The translations under genes and the position numbers were made by a program. From NCBI GenBank assembly GCA_022410635.1, contig JAJVDF010000248.1:772887-836886 (forward strand): a stretch of DNA of 64,000 nucleotides, read 5' to 3'. Shown in pieces: positions 1 through 12,020 of this stretch. Every line of letters begins with the position of its first letter. The stretch's first letter is position 1. This DNA is from Tretioscincus oriximinensis. Lineage: Eukaryota; Chordata; Lepidosauria; Squamata; Gymnophthalmidae. The notes beneath the pieces are model-generated. The model saw only the letters and a list, made by a program, of their open reading frames with translations. It was not told where the DNA came from and made no database searches.

Positions 1-192
1 ACCATACTCCTATCAAGCCACAACCCAATCACATACCTCAACACCAAACTTGCTCCAACCCAACCACAACAGAACAAAAATCACAGATTTTGCCTTTGAG
101 GCCTAGGCAATACTCTAAAATCATGGATTTTCCATGAAACCCATGGCATATAGCAACCTAAAAAAACTGTCCCCTCCTTTCCTATGTTTGGA

Positions 193-268
193 TATTGTTG
201 TTTTAATATGTTAATTGGTTTTTTATTGTTAACCACCCAGAGACTTTCAGGTATGGGATGGTATAGAC
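193..268 (+). mobile_element. L2-type LINE/SINE 3' tail, fragment
   Basis: A short T-rich run leads into a degenerate form of the pattern 'taaccacccagagactt...gggatggtata'. The same pattern recurs at 479-576 and 47640-47760 in this window. It resembles the 3' end shared by L2 LINEs and the SINEs that use them. Only the tail is present, with no coding part. Family assignment is inference from the shared tail. Confidence 0.5.
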
Positions 269-342
269 ATAGCTTGAGGATATTGGAGAAGAAAAGCAAG
301 CGTGACTTGACCTAATGCAAAGTGAATATAATTTTATGCATA

Positions 343-420
343 GTCAAATCAAATCAAAATTATTACTACGGTCAATAACCAGCAATACAAAATAACGTTT
401 CATTTCAGTGCATAAAGTAC
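343..420 (-). mobile_element. possible LINE 3' tail (antisense)
   Basis: Read on the minus strand, this stretch gives a 'gaccgtagtaataattttgatttga' type ending, written here in two parts: 'gaccgtagtaa' then 'taattttgatttga'. Such endings are typical of some reptile APE-LINE 3' tails, and the tail of the LINE at 53560-56960 is loosely similar. The match is short and only suggestive. Confidence 0.3.
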
Positions 421-478
421 ATAGTAGGTATATTATTATAGTTGGGTATTAACTATTCTTGGACCTCCAGGTGAAGAA

Positions 479-576
479 TGGCTGTTTTTAACATGTTAAT
501 TGTGATTTGTATTGTTAACTGCCCTGAGACCTTTGGGAATAGGGTGGTATAAAAATGTAAATAAATAAATAAAAAT
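479..576 (+). mobile_element. L2-type LINE 3' tail
   Basis: The segment shows a T-rich lead, then 'aactgccctgagacctttgg', then 'agggtggtataaaaatg' and a terminal 'aaataaataaataaa' run. This is the characteristic end of reptile L2-like LINEs, where the short A-rich unit is the 3' terminal repeat. No ORF is left. The copy at 47640-47760 has the same architecture. Confidence 0.6.
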
Positions 577-2029
577 AAGTGTCCCTATGCCTCCATTAGT
601 CATCAGACAAAGGGATAGAGAGAGCGGAGTGAAAATTGTGTACAAAAATGTTCTAAAGATAGCAGTTACCTTCACCTTTCCTGTTCAGTAGTTGTGTTGT
701 CACATTGTCATGATGATTCCACTGTTCCTGATCTCTACAAAGCTTAAATGATATAAAATGAATTTTGCCCAAGGAAACGTACAGCTAGCTTTCATAGGAA
801 AAGAGAAATGTTGTATGAAGGGGTTAAAGGCTCACATAATACCTTACCTTCAGCACACACACCTTGGGAACTCTCCCAGCTGGCTACTGAGAAGAGGGGC
901 ACTCCTTTTTCTCTCTGCAAAACTGAGTGTCTCCACCCACAAATAATCTTCTTTCTTGGTTCCAGTGAGGCCAGCAGCTCCAAGATGGGTTTTTTAAAAA
1001 ATAAAACAACATAAAATTCATAAAATATTAAACTTAATTGTTGGATCTAGATTAGATTCCAAACACCTGGCTGAATAATTGTGGCTCCTTAATGAAAAGT
1101 AACTCTGTAGGGCAACAGTTGCAATTCAGATTTAATGGCAATGGACAGATATTAACCTTTTATCCAAAAAGTAAATTTATCTTTTCAACCTGCTCTTTCG
1201 ATAGCCAGGATCTAGATGTCCAATGTAATAGAGTATTTGAATAGTTGCTAAAGGTTTCTCCTAAACTGAGCTGTAGCATTTCATATCTGTTCTATTTTAT
1301 AGATGCTGAAAGAAAATTAATGAGCTGCTTATTCAGTACTGCATAGTTCCAGCTAACAGAATGCAGACAGCTATTTAACCAATACTTGGGTAGCCAGCCA
1401 GCAAGGGTGGCATTAAAGATTTTGGAGAAAGTTAAATAAGTACATCTATCACTTTGCCATGTATAGTAAAATAAACCATCAATCAAAGGATAAAAAGGCA
1501 ACACTTTTTAGCTTCTCTTTTCAGGTACTACTGAAATCTGTTACAAGAATCAATAAAATGGAGTAGAAATATTATTATTTTTCCTTCCCGTTTTCTTATT
1601 ATTATGAAATGGTACACTGAGGGAAGTAGCAAGGTGGAGATTGAAAGCAAAACATATGTGGTTAAGTGACAGGAGATTTTCAGATAATGAATGAAACTTT
1701 ATAATTCTTTGAAAAAATATAGCAGAAAGTCCTTACTTGTTTTTGTAGCACTATTCTTTTGTAGCACTATTTCTACATATACCACTAAAAAGGATTTTTG
1801 TCATCATCATTGGCTGTCCACAGGGACAAAAGAATCACCTTTCCTCCCTATGAATGCCCCCATCGCCTATAAAACTCTGCCATGGATCCTAGATTGTAAC
1901 TGGTGGATCCATATCCCTTCTATTTTGGCTCCCAGCTGCCCAGGGAAATTTGTCCTTTAAAGTAACCAGGTTTGAAGGCTGCAGGTGGCAGTTTACTCAC
2001 CATTTTTTTCTATGTAAATTCAACAGGGA
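577..2029. other. no gene seen
   Basis: AT-rich sequence with only short, low-complexity reading frames. Around 1741-1775 the segment 'ttttgtagcactatt' is repeated directly once. I see no recognisable exon, RNA gene or mobile-element end here. Confidence 0.5.
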
Positions 2030-2125
2030 ACAGAAGACGAAGAAGAGTCAGTTTTCCTACTCCACTTTTCTCAACCCCAAAGGGTCCAAAGTGGCTTATA
2101 TAACCTGTTCTTCTTTTTACAACAG
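2030..2125 (-). mobile_element. tRNA-derived SINE (TTC-tailed family), antisense fragment
   Basis: Read on the minus strand this gives 'ggttatataagccactttgg' followed by a G/A-rich body and a GAAGA-complement tail. It matches the body of the SINE copies at 41235-41500, 44340-44482 and 50640-50915. Here the head is missing and the copy is diverged. The tail of this family is a run of TTC units. Confidence 0.7.
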
Positions 2126-2851
2126 ATAATATCTACGTGGCATTGCCATAGCTTTTCAGCACTACTGCAGCTGGATCCCCATAATTATGCGCTGATTCCC
2201 ACAGAATCACGCTCTTTTAGCATGAGGAAAAAAATGTGTGGCTGCACCCATAATGTTGAATAGAAAGAAGCAAATTCACAGGGATGGGGGAATCCCATAA
2301 ATTTTGTTTATATATATCATTCATATCCTCCCCTTTCACTGGTAGACCACAGGATGAGTCACAAGATAATTTAAGAATTGATAGTCTGCTCTCCATCAAA
2401 AGGTTACTAGGTAGGTTAAAATAATAAAATATAAAATTTATAAAACATATTTAAAATTTAACTCCCAGACAACACCCAGAAGAAATTATCTGATAAAACT
2501 AATACTAAAATATATCTCAAAATAAAATACACCCTCGTAAATTGGTAATAAGAGAAAATAGGAATCAAGGGTTTGTGTGAAAAGCGTGGAACTCAATTAT
2601 CTTCTTCTGTCCTGTGCCCCTCTGTACATGGAGGGAAAGAGTGGATGAATTGTGCTATGAAGAACTGCCAGAGATCTTTCTTTTGTTATGCTGTTGAAGT
2701 GAACTAAAATGAGTATTTAGGTGACACCTCTAGGACTCAGGAATATGTGCATCTTTATAAACTAGGAATATCTTTGTAGGGAAACAGGAATATATACAGT
2801 AAATGTCTAATATCAGATTGCATCCATATTAAAATTCATATGGATCTTATT
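2126..2851. other. no gene seen
   Basis: AT-rich sequence without recognisable coding or repeat motifs apart from scattered A/T runs. A short ATATAT stretch occurs near 2310. Nothing here could be supported as a feature. Confidence 0.45.
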
Positions 2852-2854
2852 TTA

Positions 2855-3252
2855 AACTGCGTGCACATGACTTAAAAATGCTAAAAAGCTATAATCCGGA
2901 ATATAGCAATCGTGTGCCCTTGCCCACCAAACGTGTTTATTCCATGACCAGGGCCCCAGTCCGTAACATCGTTCATTGATATCGTCGCAGTTCAGTCCGA
3001 CAATATTTTTTTTACTCGCAACCATCAATAGAAACAAATGCCATGTTCTTGCTTGTTTTAAAATCTCGCCTCTGGATTTGTGCACACGCATATGGTCGCA
3101 AGTGTACGGGGGTCTGAATATCTGAGCAATAGTTTATTCCACGATAAACATCATTTATTGCAGGTTGACTATTGAAAAGTGCTTAGCATGTGTGTCTGAG
3201 ATTTCCTGATTGTGCTCTGAACGAGGTAGAAAATAACTGTGTCCATGCAGCC
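2855..3252 (+). mobile_element. Harbinger-like MITE, ~400-bp subfamily, copy 1
   Basis: The element is 398 bp and is flanked on both sides by TTA (2852-2854 and 3253-3255), the 3-bp TWA duplication typical of PIF/Harbinger transposons. The left end reads 'aactgcgtgcacatgact' and the right end is its imperfect inverse, finishing 'gtccatgcagcc'. Two other copies share its interior: 51008-51435 in the same orientation and 22536-23511 inverted. Shared interior marks include 'ggaatatagcaatcg' and 'agcaatagtttattcca'. It has no transposase ORF, so it is non-autonomous. Confidence 0.8.
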
Positions 3253-3255
3253 TTA

Positions 3256-3514
3256 GTCACAAATAAAGGCACAAAGATGTGCTAATTCACCATATGAATC
3301 CAAATTCAATCACAAAGGAAACTTCTCTGCAGCCTGGAAAATGCTCCAAATGGATCAGAAACTATTGATACATTTTGTAAATAAAAATTCACCAGACCAT
3401 ATTACTTAGCTGCACTTGAACTGATGCTAATACACAAATGTTCATTCTATCTCCTTAAAGCACATTCTATCTCCTTTGTTCTGAATCCCAAGGCAAATCA
3501 CAACAATAGAATGT
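3256..3514. other. no gene seen
   Basis: AT-rich unique-looking sequence between a MITE and an L1. 'cacattctatctcctt' is imperfectly repeated near 3440-3480. Nothing else was recognised. Confidence 0.4.
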
Positions 3515-5460
3515 TTTTTNAAAAANATATATAGGTTTTATTGAGAATAAACAAAAAAACACAAAGTATATGAAACACAAATAACATAAGAATAAATTAC
3601 ATATAGGAACAAAACATCCAACCCACCTCCCACTTGGCAAGGTAGACGAAATAAAATTAGGAAATAATCCTTAATTCTAGGAACAACATGAGAGAGTCAT
3701 ACAAAAACTGATTTCCAGACATTTATGGGTAAGCAAGGAGTTTTTGCTATTTAGTTATCCAAAAAGGGTTTGGAGTCAAGCCGATGATTCTAAGTCTTTT
3801 TTCCCTCAAAAGATTGAATTTCATAAAGTCTATGAGATATTTATATCATTGTAGGATAGCCCATTTTGACCAGTCGTTCCAGCCTCTGCCCATCACAAGG
3901 TGGCCTGCGTAAATAGCATTATGAACGATAAAACGGTATTCATTGGACATTATTTGTGGGGGACCCATATTAAATAACCAATTCAAAGGAGAGATCTGTA
4001 ATTGGATATTAAGTATATTCATAATTTCATCAGAAATNGAGTTNCGAAAAAGAGTTAAATATGGGCAATTNGCCCACTTATGAGTATAGATACCTCTCTC
4101 TAAACATCCATGCTAACATAGGGATGAGATACCTACCATATATGCCAACTGAGCAGGGGTTCTGTACCAATGTGAGACCAATTTAAGTTCTGTCCCTTAA
4201 ATCTTTAATCTGTATCTGTTTGCCCATGTTGCCATAAAGATTGCATCTGAGGGAATNTCCCAAACCAGTACTCCTGAATTAATTTTTGGTTTTTATATTG
4301 ATTAGTTGTTATAATATTATATACATCTCTGATTCCTTTGCCAATACCATTTAATTTTTTTTACAACCTCTTCTATATCAGATAAAACATACATAGAATT
4401 CCTGAGCTCAATACTATTGACAATTGTAAATAGAGCATTTTGTTGTAACCAGAATCTATTTCTGTAGTCAGATAAAATCGTATTCAAGTGATTTGCTAGA
4501 ATTGGGATTCCATTATTGTTTATAAGATCTCTTACCCTGATATAACTGTTGGATCTTAAAATATCCAAGACCTTAAGGTTATTCTCCCCTGTATTATTGA
4601 GAGCATCTATTGAAGCTACATTTCTCCAATGCAAAACTAAGAGCTTATAGTTGTATTTCCATGCCACAAGGCAGGATTTTAATGGCATTAACACATATTT
4701 TTACAATGTCTTATCGATAGAGGATATAAGGGATTTTCTTTGTAATAAATTAAGTTTCAATTCCAAATTTACTGCTTTATTTTCCTTTGAGTTCTAAATC
4801 TAATAATTTGTTGATTTGAAAGGAATTGAAATATATTTTGAGGAAAGGTAATCCCCATCCAACTTGTTCCCTTTTTGAATAAATTGTTCTATTAGAATAA
4901 ATTGTTTGAATAAATCATTCTATTTGATTTCTTTGAAATGATAGTACCCAATCTTTNATAATCTTGTCCCATTCTTTTAATTTTGGGTTTGGAATAGTGA
5001 TCGGAAGTGCCTTAAATAAATATAGAAATGTTGGTAAAACTTTTATATTAATGGTGCATATTTTAATCAATACTGGCCATTTTTTATCTTTCCATTCTTT
5101 TAATAGTTAACTTTTTTGACAACTGGATTATAGTTTGTAGCTATTAATTTTTCCATATTTTTGTAATCCCAGATATTTAGCCTTCTTGAGATCAATTTTG
5201 AGATCCAAGATTTGATTTAGTTCCTGCAAATCCTGTCTTGAGATGTTAACANTCAGGAGTTCTGATTTATTGATGTAGATTTTAAGGCCTGACAGTTATT
5301 TGAAATTATCAGTCTCTTTTTTTTAATTTCCATAATTGAGATTAATGGATTGGGGTAATGATAAAGGTGTCATCTGCATGAAGCAAATTTTTAATTTCTT
5401 CCTGTAATATTTGATACACTTGGATCATNTGTTTTTTATTGAATGTTATCTGCCAAAATT
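3515..5460 (-). mobile_element. L1 LINE, 5'-truncated ORF2 and 3' end (antisense)
   Basis: On the minus strand the upstream part (about 5380-5330) encodes a LHADD-type motif, the metal-binding core of L1 reverse transcriptase. It is followed near 5290-5250 by a 'SGLKIYINKSELL' segment. Further on, about 4180-4080 encodes a 'RTPAQLAYMVG' stretch and a 'GIYTHKWAXC' remnant of the L1 C-terminal cysteine region. The longest intact reading frame is 125 codons at 4317-4694. The 3' end lies near 3515 beside an A/T homopolymer containing Ns. ORF1, the endonuclease and most of the RT are absent. Stops and frameshifts make it a fossil. Confidence 0.85.
4317..4694 (-). pseudogene. L1 ORF2 fragment, linker after the RT domain
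   Basis: This 125-codon frame is the longest uninterrupted piece of the antisense L1. It lies downstream of the RT ADD motif and upstream of the C-terminal cysteine motif in the L1 reading direction, which is where L1 ORF2 has its poorly conserved thumb/linker region. It includes a 'RNRFWLQQNALFTI' segment. The first ATG is fortuitous and the true frame began upstream. No catalytic residues lie in this piece. Confidence 0.7.
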
Positions 5461-5491
5461 ACTATTGCTAATATAAAAATGTTCACAAACC

Positions 5492-5632
5492 AAAATCCAA
5501 CTGAACCCATGAACTGAGCTTGTATTCAGCTGAATTGTCAGCTTTTGCAGAAATATTTTTATTGGATTGATTTCTGCAAAAGTTGACAATGCAGATGTAT
5601 ACAAGCTCAGTTCACGGGTTCAGTCCAATTTT
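5492..5632. repeat. foldback repeat, ~63-bp arms
   Basis: The left arm (5492-5554) and right arm (5569-5632) are inverse complements with few mismatches around a ~14-nt loop. Inner arm ends are 'cttttgcagaaat' and 'atttctgcaaaag'. Outer parts include 'gaactgagcttgtat' and 'atacaagctcagttc'. It carries no ORF. The structure suggests a non-autonomous DNA transposon (MITE or foldback) or a hairpin left after deletion of a transposase gene. Confidence 0.8.
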
Positions 5633-5639
5633 GAATTGT

Positions 5640-6477
5640 TTTTCAGCCTTCTTCTTGATTGATAGAATAGTTGATCCATTTCACTTCATGTTCACATACA
5701 TCAGTAGAGGCTCATAGTCACCATGTAGANGCTCCCTTGTGGGTAACAAGGATGGTTATTCTTGCTAACTCTGGAAGTGACTGAATTTCCCATGTGTCAT
5801 TTCCCATTCAGGTGCAGAGGCTTGACTGCCAGTAGTTCAGTACCACCAAAGAGCCAGATATATCCTACCCTAAGGAAGGATGTCATTATCCAAGTGCCAC
5901 CATGTTGGGAGAGATCCTTCTTGTCCTGTTCATGCCTAGAGGCCCCTCTTCCTGCTGAAGCTCAGCTCCCTACCATGGTCATGCCAAGAGACTGTTGCCC
6001 TTCCTTTGTGTAGGGTCCCCACGATTTTTCAGTGGTGCTGAACTACTGGCAGACTGACCAGTATGTCAAAATTAAGCTGCAGTGCACAGGAAAGTTAAAT
6101 GGCTTCAGAGGTAACAGAAATAATCATTCCTGTTATCTCTGATGAAATCTCTGTGAATCCCCATATTTCTTTCAAGGAAGTCTAATAAATTTATGTATTC
6201 GTTTAAGAATTTGTATCCCATTCTCCATTAATAGGTCCCAGGGAAGATCAAAATGATCTATATAAGGTTTTTTTTCCTGCCTGTGTGGTCCAGTATTGGT
6301 AAATTTTTTGAAATTTAATATGTGTAGTAATTGACTTAAGTTATATCATACATGACATTTTAGAGTTTCTGTAAACATTAATATGCAATTTCGCATGCAT
6401 ATTTGAGCATCATGAGAAGTGACAGACGCTAAAGCCTATCTATCCTATTCACTCTATCTCTGTTGGTATACATAGTG
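5640..6477. other. no gene seen
   Basis: Mixed sequence, slightly richer in GC around 5800-6010. An 83-codon frame lies there but its composition is not protein-like and it has no recognised motif. I support no feature here. Confidence 0.45.
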
Positions 6478-6650
6478 TAACAGAGGCACAGGAATACAGA
6501 GGTTAAGAACCTTGGGGATCATCATAACGTGGTAGGAAAGATAGAATGTAAGCCTTCAGGTGAAAAATAGCTTGTAAAACACTTTGAGTCCCTTTGGGTG
6601 AGAAAAGCGGGGTATAAAAGCCCTCCTCCTCTTCATCTTCTTCCTCCATT
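6478..6650 (+). mobile_element. tRNA-derived SINE (TTC-tailed family)
   Basis: The copy starts with a head, 'agaggcacaggaatac', that matches the head of the copy at 50640. It passes through 'gatagaatgtaagccttcag' and 'aaaatagcttgtaa' to 'gagaaaagcggggtataaaa', and ends in a CTCCT/CTTC-rich tail. About 100 bp present in the 50640 copy are missing between head and body. SINEs carry no protein and depend on a partner LINE. Confidence 0.75.
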
Positions 6651-7338
6651 TTAAAAAAGAAGAAATCCACATCAATATCTCTTTTGCAGAACTGAAATGC
6701 TCATTTTTACATAACAAAGCATATATCTTACTACAGTAGAAATAAAAATTCAACATTAGAATAAAATATCATTTACATTTATATTTGATTAGGTGGCATA
6801 TTTGCATTCTCAAAAATATTCTACCTCACTATAATTCACCTTGTCCACTTTCACTATAACTTTACTCCAACTAGGACTGAATTCACTCTTCAATCTAATA
6901 TTTTATATACAATAGGCATTTTGCACATTATTTCCTCCTCATATACTCAGAGATACAATTCTTGCCATATGGAAGAGCCTTCTGGTGTCTTTCTTGCCTT
7001 GTCAATAACCTAGAAGTTGGAAATGTCATCTAAACTCTTCTTTTCTCACCCTTATTTAAATGCCACTGCTTCCATTTAATTACGTTATTAAATACAGCAT
7101 AGTTATATTGCATAAGACTGCAATATGGCACACACAAAAAAATAACTGTCCACCTAGGCAAAAAGTAATGGTACATAGACAACTATGATTGTAGTTTTGA
7201 TGGCACTATTGATAAATACTGGAAACAACATTCTGGAAAACATAATGACCCACTATTTACATCTTTGGGGCACTGTGTCAAGTATGATAAGCAGTTATGA
7301 TCAATGCTGGATTTTGATTAAACCCCTCAACTAGCATT
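6651..7338. other. no gene seen
   Basis: AT-rich anonymous sequence. No reading frame or repeat end was recognised. Confidence 0.4.
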
Positions 7339-7440
7339 CTAATAATAACAATAACAACATTAATAATAATAATAATAACAATAACAATAATAATAACAAC
7401 AATATGATGACGATGACGATGATGGATAAAATAAATAAAT
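7339..7440. repeat. AAT/AAC microsatellite with GATGAC interruption
   Basis: Imperfect trinucleotide units (taa, taac, aat) run for about 65 bases. They pass into GATGAC units and then into 'aaataaataaatag'. A poly-leucine frame on the opposite strand is a by-product of this repeat and not a protein. Confidence 0.85.
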
Positions 7441-7514
7441 AGTTTATAACACCTCTTTCACCTCTTTCATATAGCTTTTGTTGTTCTTGTTCCATTTGTT
7501 TTCTGGTCACCACA

Positions 7515-7945
7515 TCTCAAGAGGGAAATTATGGAACTAGATAAGGTCCAAAAAAAGGGCAACAAGAATGATAAAGGGTCTGGAGCACCTCCCTTATGAA
7601 GTCAGGCTAATGGGCAGTAAAGTGAAACAGACAAAGGAAAGTATTTTTTCACCTAGAGGGTCATCAGCCTGTGGAACTTACTTCCAGAAGAGATAGTGGT
7701 AGCTAACAGCTTGGATAGCATCAAGACAGGACTAGACAGGGTACTAGGATGGATGGATGGATGCTGCCTCCAGGATGGAGCAACAGGTAGTGTTCCTGAA
7801 ATGCCACTTGCAGGGAGTCACAAACAGGTGCATATTTTGCTTTCCTCTGTTCGCACTGCCCAAGTGCATCTGGTGGGCCACTGTGTGACACAGAATGCTG
7901 GACTAGATGGGCTCTGGCCTGATCCAGCATGATTCTTATTATGTA
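7515..7945 (+). mobile_element. CR1 LINE 3' end, internally deleted
   Basis: The sequence begins in the CR1 ORF2 C-terminal region (ELDKVQKKG-like). It jumps, with loss of an internal stretch, to 'ETDKGKYFFT' and then 'LWNLLPEEIVVANSLDSIKTGL' (quoted in part), the conserved end of CR1 ORF2. It continues into the 3' untranslated part with 'ctggtgggccactgtgtgac' and ends at 'gatccagcatgattctta'. The same end occurs antisense at 19711-20160 and 16957-17060. One stop precedes the conserved block. Confidence 0.9.
7696..7932 (+). pseudogene. CR1 ORF2 C-terminus and 3' UTR read-through frame
   Basis: Its first 20 or so codons (VANSLDSIKTGLDRVLGWMD) are the genuine end of CR1 ORF2. The rest is translation of the 3' untranslated region, which stays open by chance. 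It has no catalytic residues: the endonuclease and RT domains of a full CR1 lie far upstream and are missing. Confidence 0.8.
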
Positions 7946-9159
7946 CATGGGGAATCACTTTTTTTCAATAAATATGTTAAATTGTGAGAAAGCAAGAATA
8001 TATACACAAGTTAGTTTATTGTTGCCTCTTTCATCTTCCTTAACCCTGAGATCTTGGACTATTCAAGGATTCCATCTGGATTTTTGTAGACAGTCTTCAT
8101 CACTCTTTGGGGACTTAAGTACAGTTGTGCCCAGGACTTCAGTTCCCAGATGTCTGAAGTTGAACAAAGGTAATGCCATGAAAAATGATTTGTTCCTCAA
8201 AATAACCCAAAACAGAACACAATATCTGTTCCAACTTTACCTGAAGATGAGCTTATTAAAGCAGAGCTGTAGAAGAAGTGAGACCTTGTTAAGATTTTTG
8301 TAGGCCTCATTCTCTTCGACTACATTCAGATGGCATCTAAAATGTGTCATTATATTATGGCTATGAGATTACCATTAGTCATGCTACAGAAGATTTTTCT
8401 ATACGGAGAAAACACAGTTCTCATGGCATAGTTGCCAAAATAGTGCTAGTTGCCATGGTGTATGGCTGCTTCAGACGCAGAAGTGACTGTGTGCATAAGC
8501 AAGAGGCAGCTTCTGCACATGTCTGAGTTGTCTGTGCCGATGAAATGCCCAGATGTGTACTCTCTGCCAGCAGCAGCTAAGGTGCTCAAAGGTGCAAACT
8601 GTGTGGACCTGTAAGGAATAACTCCTAGTCAGATTTTCTACAGAATTCTGCTAAAATCCACAACTATTGATCCCCACCTGGGGCCAGCCTTAGTAATTCA
8701 AGCTGTAGCCACAGGTATCTGGAAGAACAGTTGCTCAGTCTAATAATTGCATAAAATAATTTAAAACAATTCAGGTTGCCATGAAAGCAACACATACTAA
8801 AATTCCGGGGTCTGTGAAAGTGTAAAAGTTATAACAATTCTATCTCCTTTCCGTCTGACTACCATAGCAGCTGATAAATAAATGAGATTACTTTATTTAC
8901 TCTTGTTGACAGATAGGGTTTGCTAACCATTGTGGTCACCAATCAGGATCATTAATAATAATGGACCAGGAACAATGAAATGTGTTATTTAGCTAAGTGA
9001 CCTTACCAATATACAATGTCAATATATGTAAGAATGCACACAAAAGGAAGTAATACATGAATATCCAATGTGAATATCCCATCAGGACGGCCAAATCCTA
9101 AATCCTCATCCCCCTTGGTAGCAGAGGGTATAAATAGCTACTAGAATACTAAGAGGTTA
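7946..9159. other. no gene seen
   Basis: Anonymous sequence. A 124-codon frame at 7929-8303 shows no domain and has compositional bias typical of non-coding DNA. A lone 'taaataaatgagatta' lies near 8875. Nothing else was recognised. Confidence 0.45.
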
Positions 9160-9340
9160 TTACTTTTGATACTGCCTCTGAGATGGAGCATCAGGCAGTA
9201 TTCCTGAAGTACCATTTGCAAGGAGCCAAGAACAGGTGAGGGCTTTGCCTTCTTCTGCTTGAGACTACCCTGGTGCAATTGGTGGACCATGGTGTGAGAT
9301 AGAATACTGGACAAGCAGGGCACTTGTGCTCTTATTAGAA
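9160..9340 (+). mobile_element. CR1 LINE 3' UTR fragment
   Basis: The order 'actgcctctgagatggagca', 'aggcagtattcctga', 'gtgagggctttgcc', 'ggtgcaattggtggacca' and 'agaatactggacaag' parallels the CR1 3' end at 7760-7930. No coding part remains. The terminal 'gatccagcatgattctta' is replaced by unrelated sequence. Confidence 0.75.
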
Positions 9341-11150
9341 GCTGCATCTCATGAAAGGCTTTCATTTCTACCGCCATTATAGGTGCAAAGCTCTATACCA
9401 TGTGGACCCTATATATGAACCTATCAAACATAAGGGTGGTGCTTTAGTATGAGTATATCCCGCCTATTAAGTATTAATTAGGTACATCCCTGATGGAAAG
9501 ATGCATGTAATCAACAGCACTGATGGACCAGACAGAGTGATAAGATATTTTAAAACGATTTAGAGAACATTGATCATTACTGCTTAGATTACTTTTATAT
9601 AAATGTTTAATATACATAAAAGGTTACTTTTATATATTAAACTACTGTAATCCAACTGATAGCAATAGGTCAAAAGCATAAATAAAAACAATTAAGAATA
9701 TTAAAAAATTACAAGTATTTCCATTAGGAAAGGATTAATATCAAAAGTCAATTATGACTTGGCAGCACCTTCCATTTTTCACTACATAGTGTCCATTCAT
9801 ATGTTTTACATAACTATGCAAAAGCAAGAATCATGTCATTAAGAACCACTTCCATGCCATTGTAGGAGCAGTAGCCAAGACAGATGGAATGCACTGAATG
9901 AAATTTACTGAGATGTAACTACCAATTTCATGTTCTCAACCTCCATNTCCTCCTCTTCTTTTGTGCCCAAAACAAAGCAGAATCTCAGTTTTGTTACAAT
10001 TTCACACCACAACCCATGAAATGGAACCCAGGAATTGGCTTTAAATCCTGACATTATATACATGAAAAACTATTATTTCCACTGAAGCTATTTTCTTCCA
10101 CATGTATTTTTTTAAAAATAGAAAACATGGGATCTATCAGAACTGGAGAAATGAAAGTTGTTGGTTTCTTCTTGTGACACTGGGATGAGTCTCAGGTAAG
10201 CTGTAAGTTGCTGAAATTGCCCTTTCAAAAGGATTCTCCAAATTGCTTTTTAATTCATCATTTTCAGTAGTACCTTCTTCAGACTCTAGAAACAAATTTC
10301 AGCGATTCAGTTTTTTTGTTTGTTGAAAATGGAAAGGTTAATCAAGCCAAAGCCCCATAGCTGTGAAATGAAGAATGAGGAAAAGACTTGGCATTTATTC
10401 GTAGCAGACCAGTTTGCTCTCTCAGACCTTTCCTGAGAATTTTCGCTTCAATTGTTGTTCATTTCCTTGTTTCACCTTGTCGGACTCTCCAGCTGCTGAG
10501 CAGTCAGTTCTGTNAGAGATAACTGTTCAGAATGCCACTGGAAGTGAGTCAGGCTTCTGGAAGTTAGAAATTCAAGATGGAAGACACATGTGGGGTTAGG
10601 CAGTCTGTCATCAACATGACAGTGGAGAATTGCTTTCCAGCTTTCCAGGCTGCTGTCTCCTTGCTAATTTGTNGGAGACAAGACAAGAGTTGGCATTTAA
10701 CTGGCAAAATAAAAGATGTTGGGAAGCAGTGGAAGCTCATAGTTTTTAACAGCAGTTGATTACAGGTGATAGCCAGGAGATCTTGCATCATCAGGCTAAG
10801 AAAAAGAAATGCTCCAATGGTCAGCAATCATTCAATTGGCAAATACAATCACCTACCCATAGGGATAAGGGTCATCTCTCCTGGATGTGTCCCAGCAGTG
10901 TGGTTGAAATATTCCAACTCACTATGTGAACTGACTGGAATCAGAGTTACCAAGCTCTAAAAACGTGGAAAAATGGCTTGAAACTGGTTTACAGCTGGTA
11001 GCATGTGAATACAAGGGGTCCCGCTGGAAGTTCATTTTCTGGTCTTTAATGTGGATTAAAGTACAAGCATGCAAATGGTGTCATATTTAAGCTTGGTTTC
11101 AAGACACTTTTTTACAGTATGTGTGGATATATTGGAACATGGCACATTAT
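9341..11150. other. no gene seen
   Basis: Long AT-rich stretch. Frames of 60-87 codons on both strands at 10414-10960 overlap one another and show no motifs, so I treat them as chance. I looked for exon-like blocks with splice signals and support none. Confidence 0.4.
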
Positions 11151-12020
11151 GGTTGCATCCAGACTGTTCACATTTTTGACATTTTTAGAGCACTATATAG
11201 GACTTGCACATCCATTTCTGTCTCCTGTTATAGCTGAAGAGAACTCATCTTTGCCCTGAAACTCTCCTATAGTTTCTCACTAGTGATTGGACAATCCATA
11301 TTCTTACCCATTTATTCTGTTTCACTGTTGACTCCAATTGTTACTACATGGAATTATTCAAGGGAAAAACATCATTTGGATTTATTGGGAGGGTGGTTGT
11401 ACTGGGTCTTTGGTTTATCATTCACCAACATTGCTTTTACTATGTGAATTCTAGATGACTGTGCAGTTGACTGATTTCCTGCAACCACCAGTTTTGCTGC
11501 AAGAATATCACAAGAATTCCTGAGCACAATCCACATAGCACCATTGTATATTATAGGCTGTCTTCATACGAAGGATTTTTACCAAGATGGCACTTACATC
11601 AGGCTGAATCCACCCCACGAGTTCATTCAGGATCAGCTATCCATGGGGCCTTCCATTGTAGAAAAATAGTAAATCTTTCNAGACTTTGAGTCTCAGAGAT
11701 AAAAGTTCATTAGCTCTCAGGTCACAGAAAATGCTGGGAACCATAGTAAAATAAGTGCAGCAATTACTTATGGGACATGTGATGTCATGAAAATACAAGG
11801 TAACATAATGAGCAACCAGGAAACAGCATGNAAAACTGAAGGTAGGTTGAGTAAAATCATGAATGTGTTTTTCTGGATTTAAAATAAATAGTGAAACAAA
11901 ACACCCATAAAACTAAAAATATTAATAGAATTATTTAAAGTGCTATGAAAAATAGTTCAAGGAAGAATTCATTTTAATGCTGTCATGGCATCATTGGCAG
12001 TAATAGGTCTGGATGCAACC
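11151..12020. mobile_element. candidate DNA transposon with 14-bp inverted ends
   Basis: 'ggttgcatccagac' at 11151-11164 has its exact inverse complement 'gtctggatgcaacc' at 12007-12020. Similar ends (GG(C/T)TGCATCCA) bound the palindromic MITEs at 32720-32861 and 62757-62920. The interior has no transposase. The flanking bases do not show a clear TTA/TAA duplication. The element is therefore tentative and the pairing could be coincidental. Confidence 0.35.

Noticed and set aside
7331..7513. Minus-strand frame with a long poly-leucine run
   Set aside because: It is a translation of the AAT/AAC microsatellite and carries no protein signal.
10414..10960. Overlapping 60-87 codon frames on both strands
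   Set aside because: They are mutually overlapping, contain Ns and show no motif.
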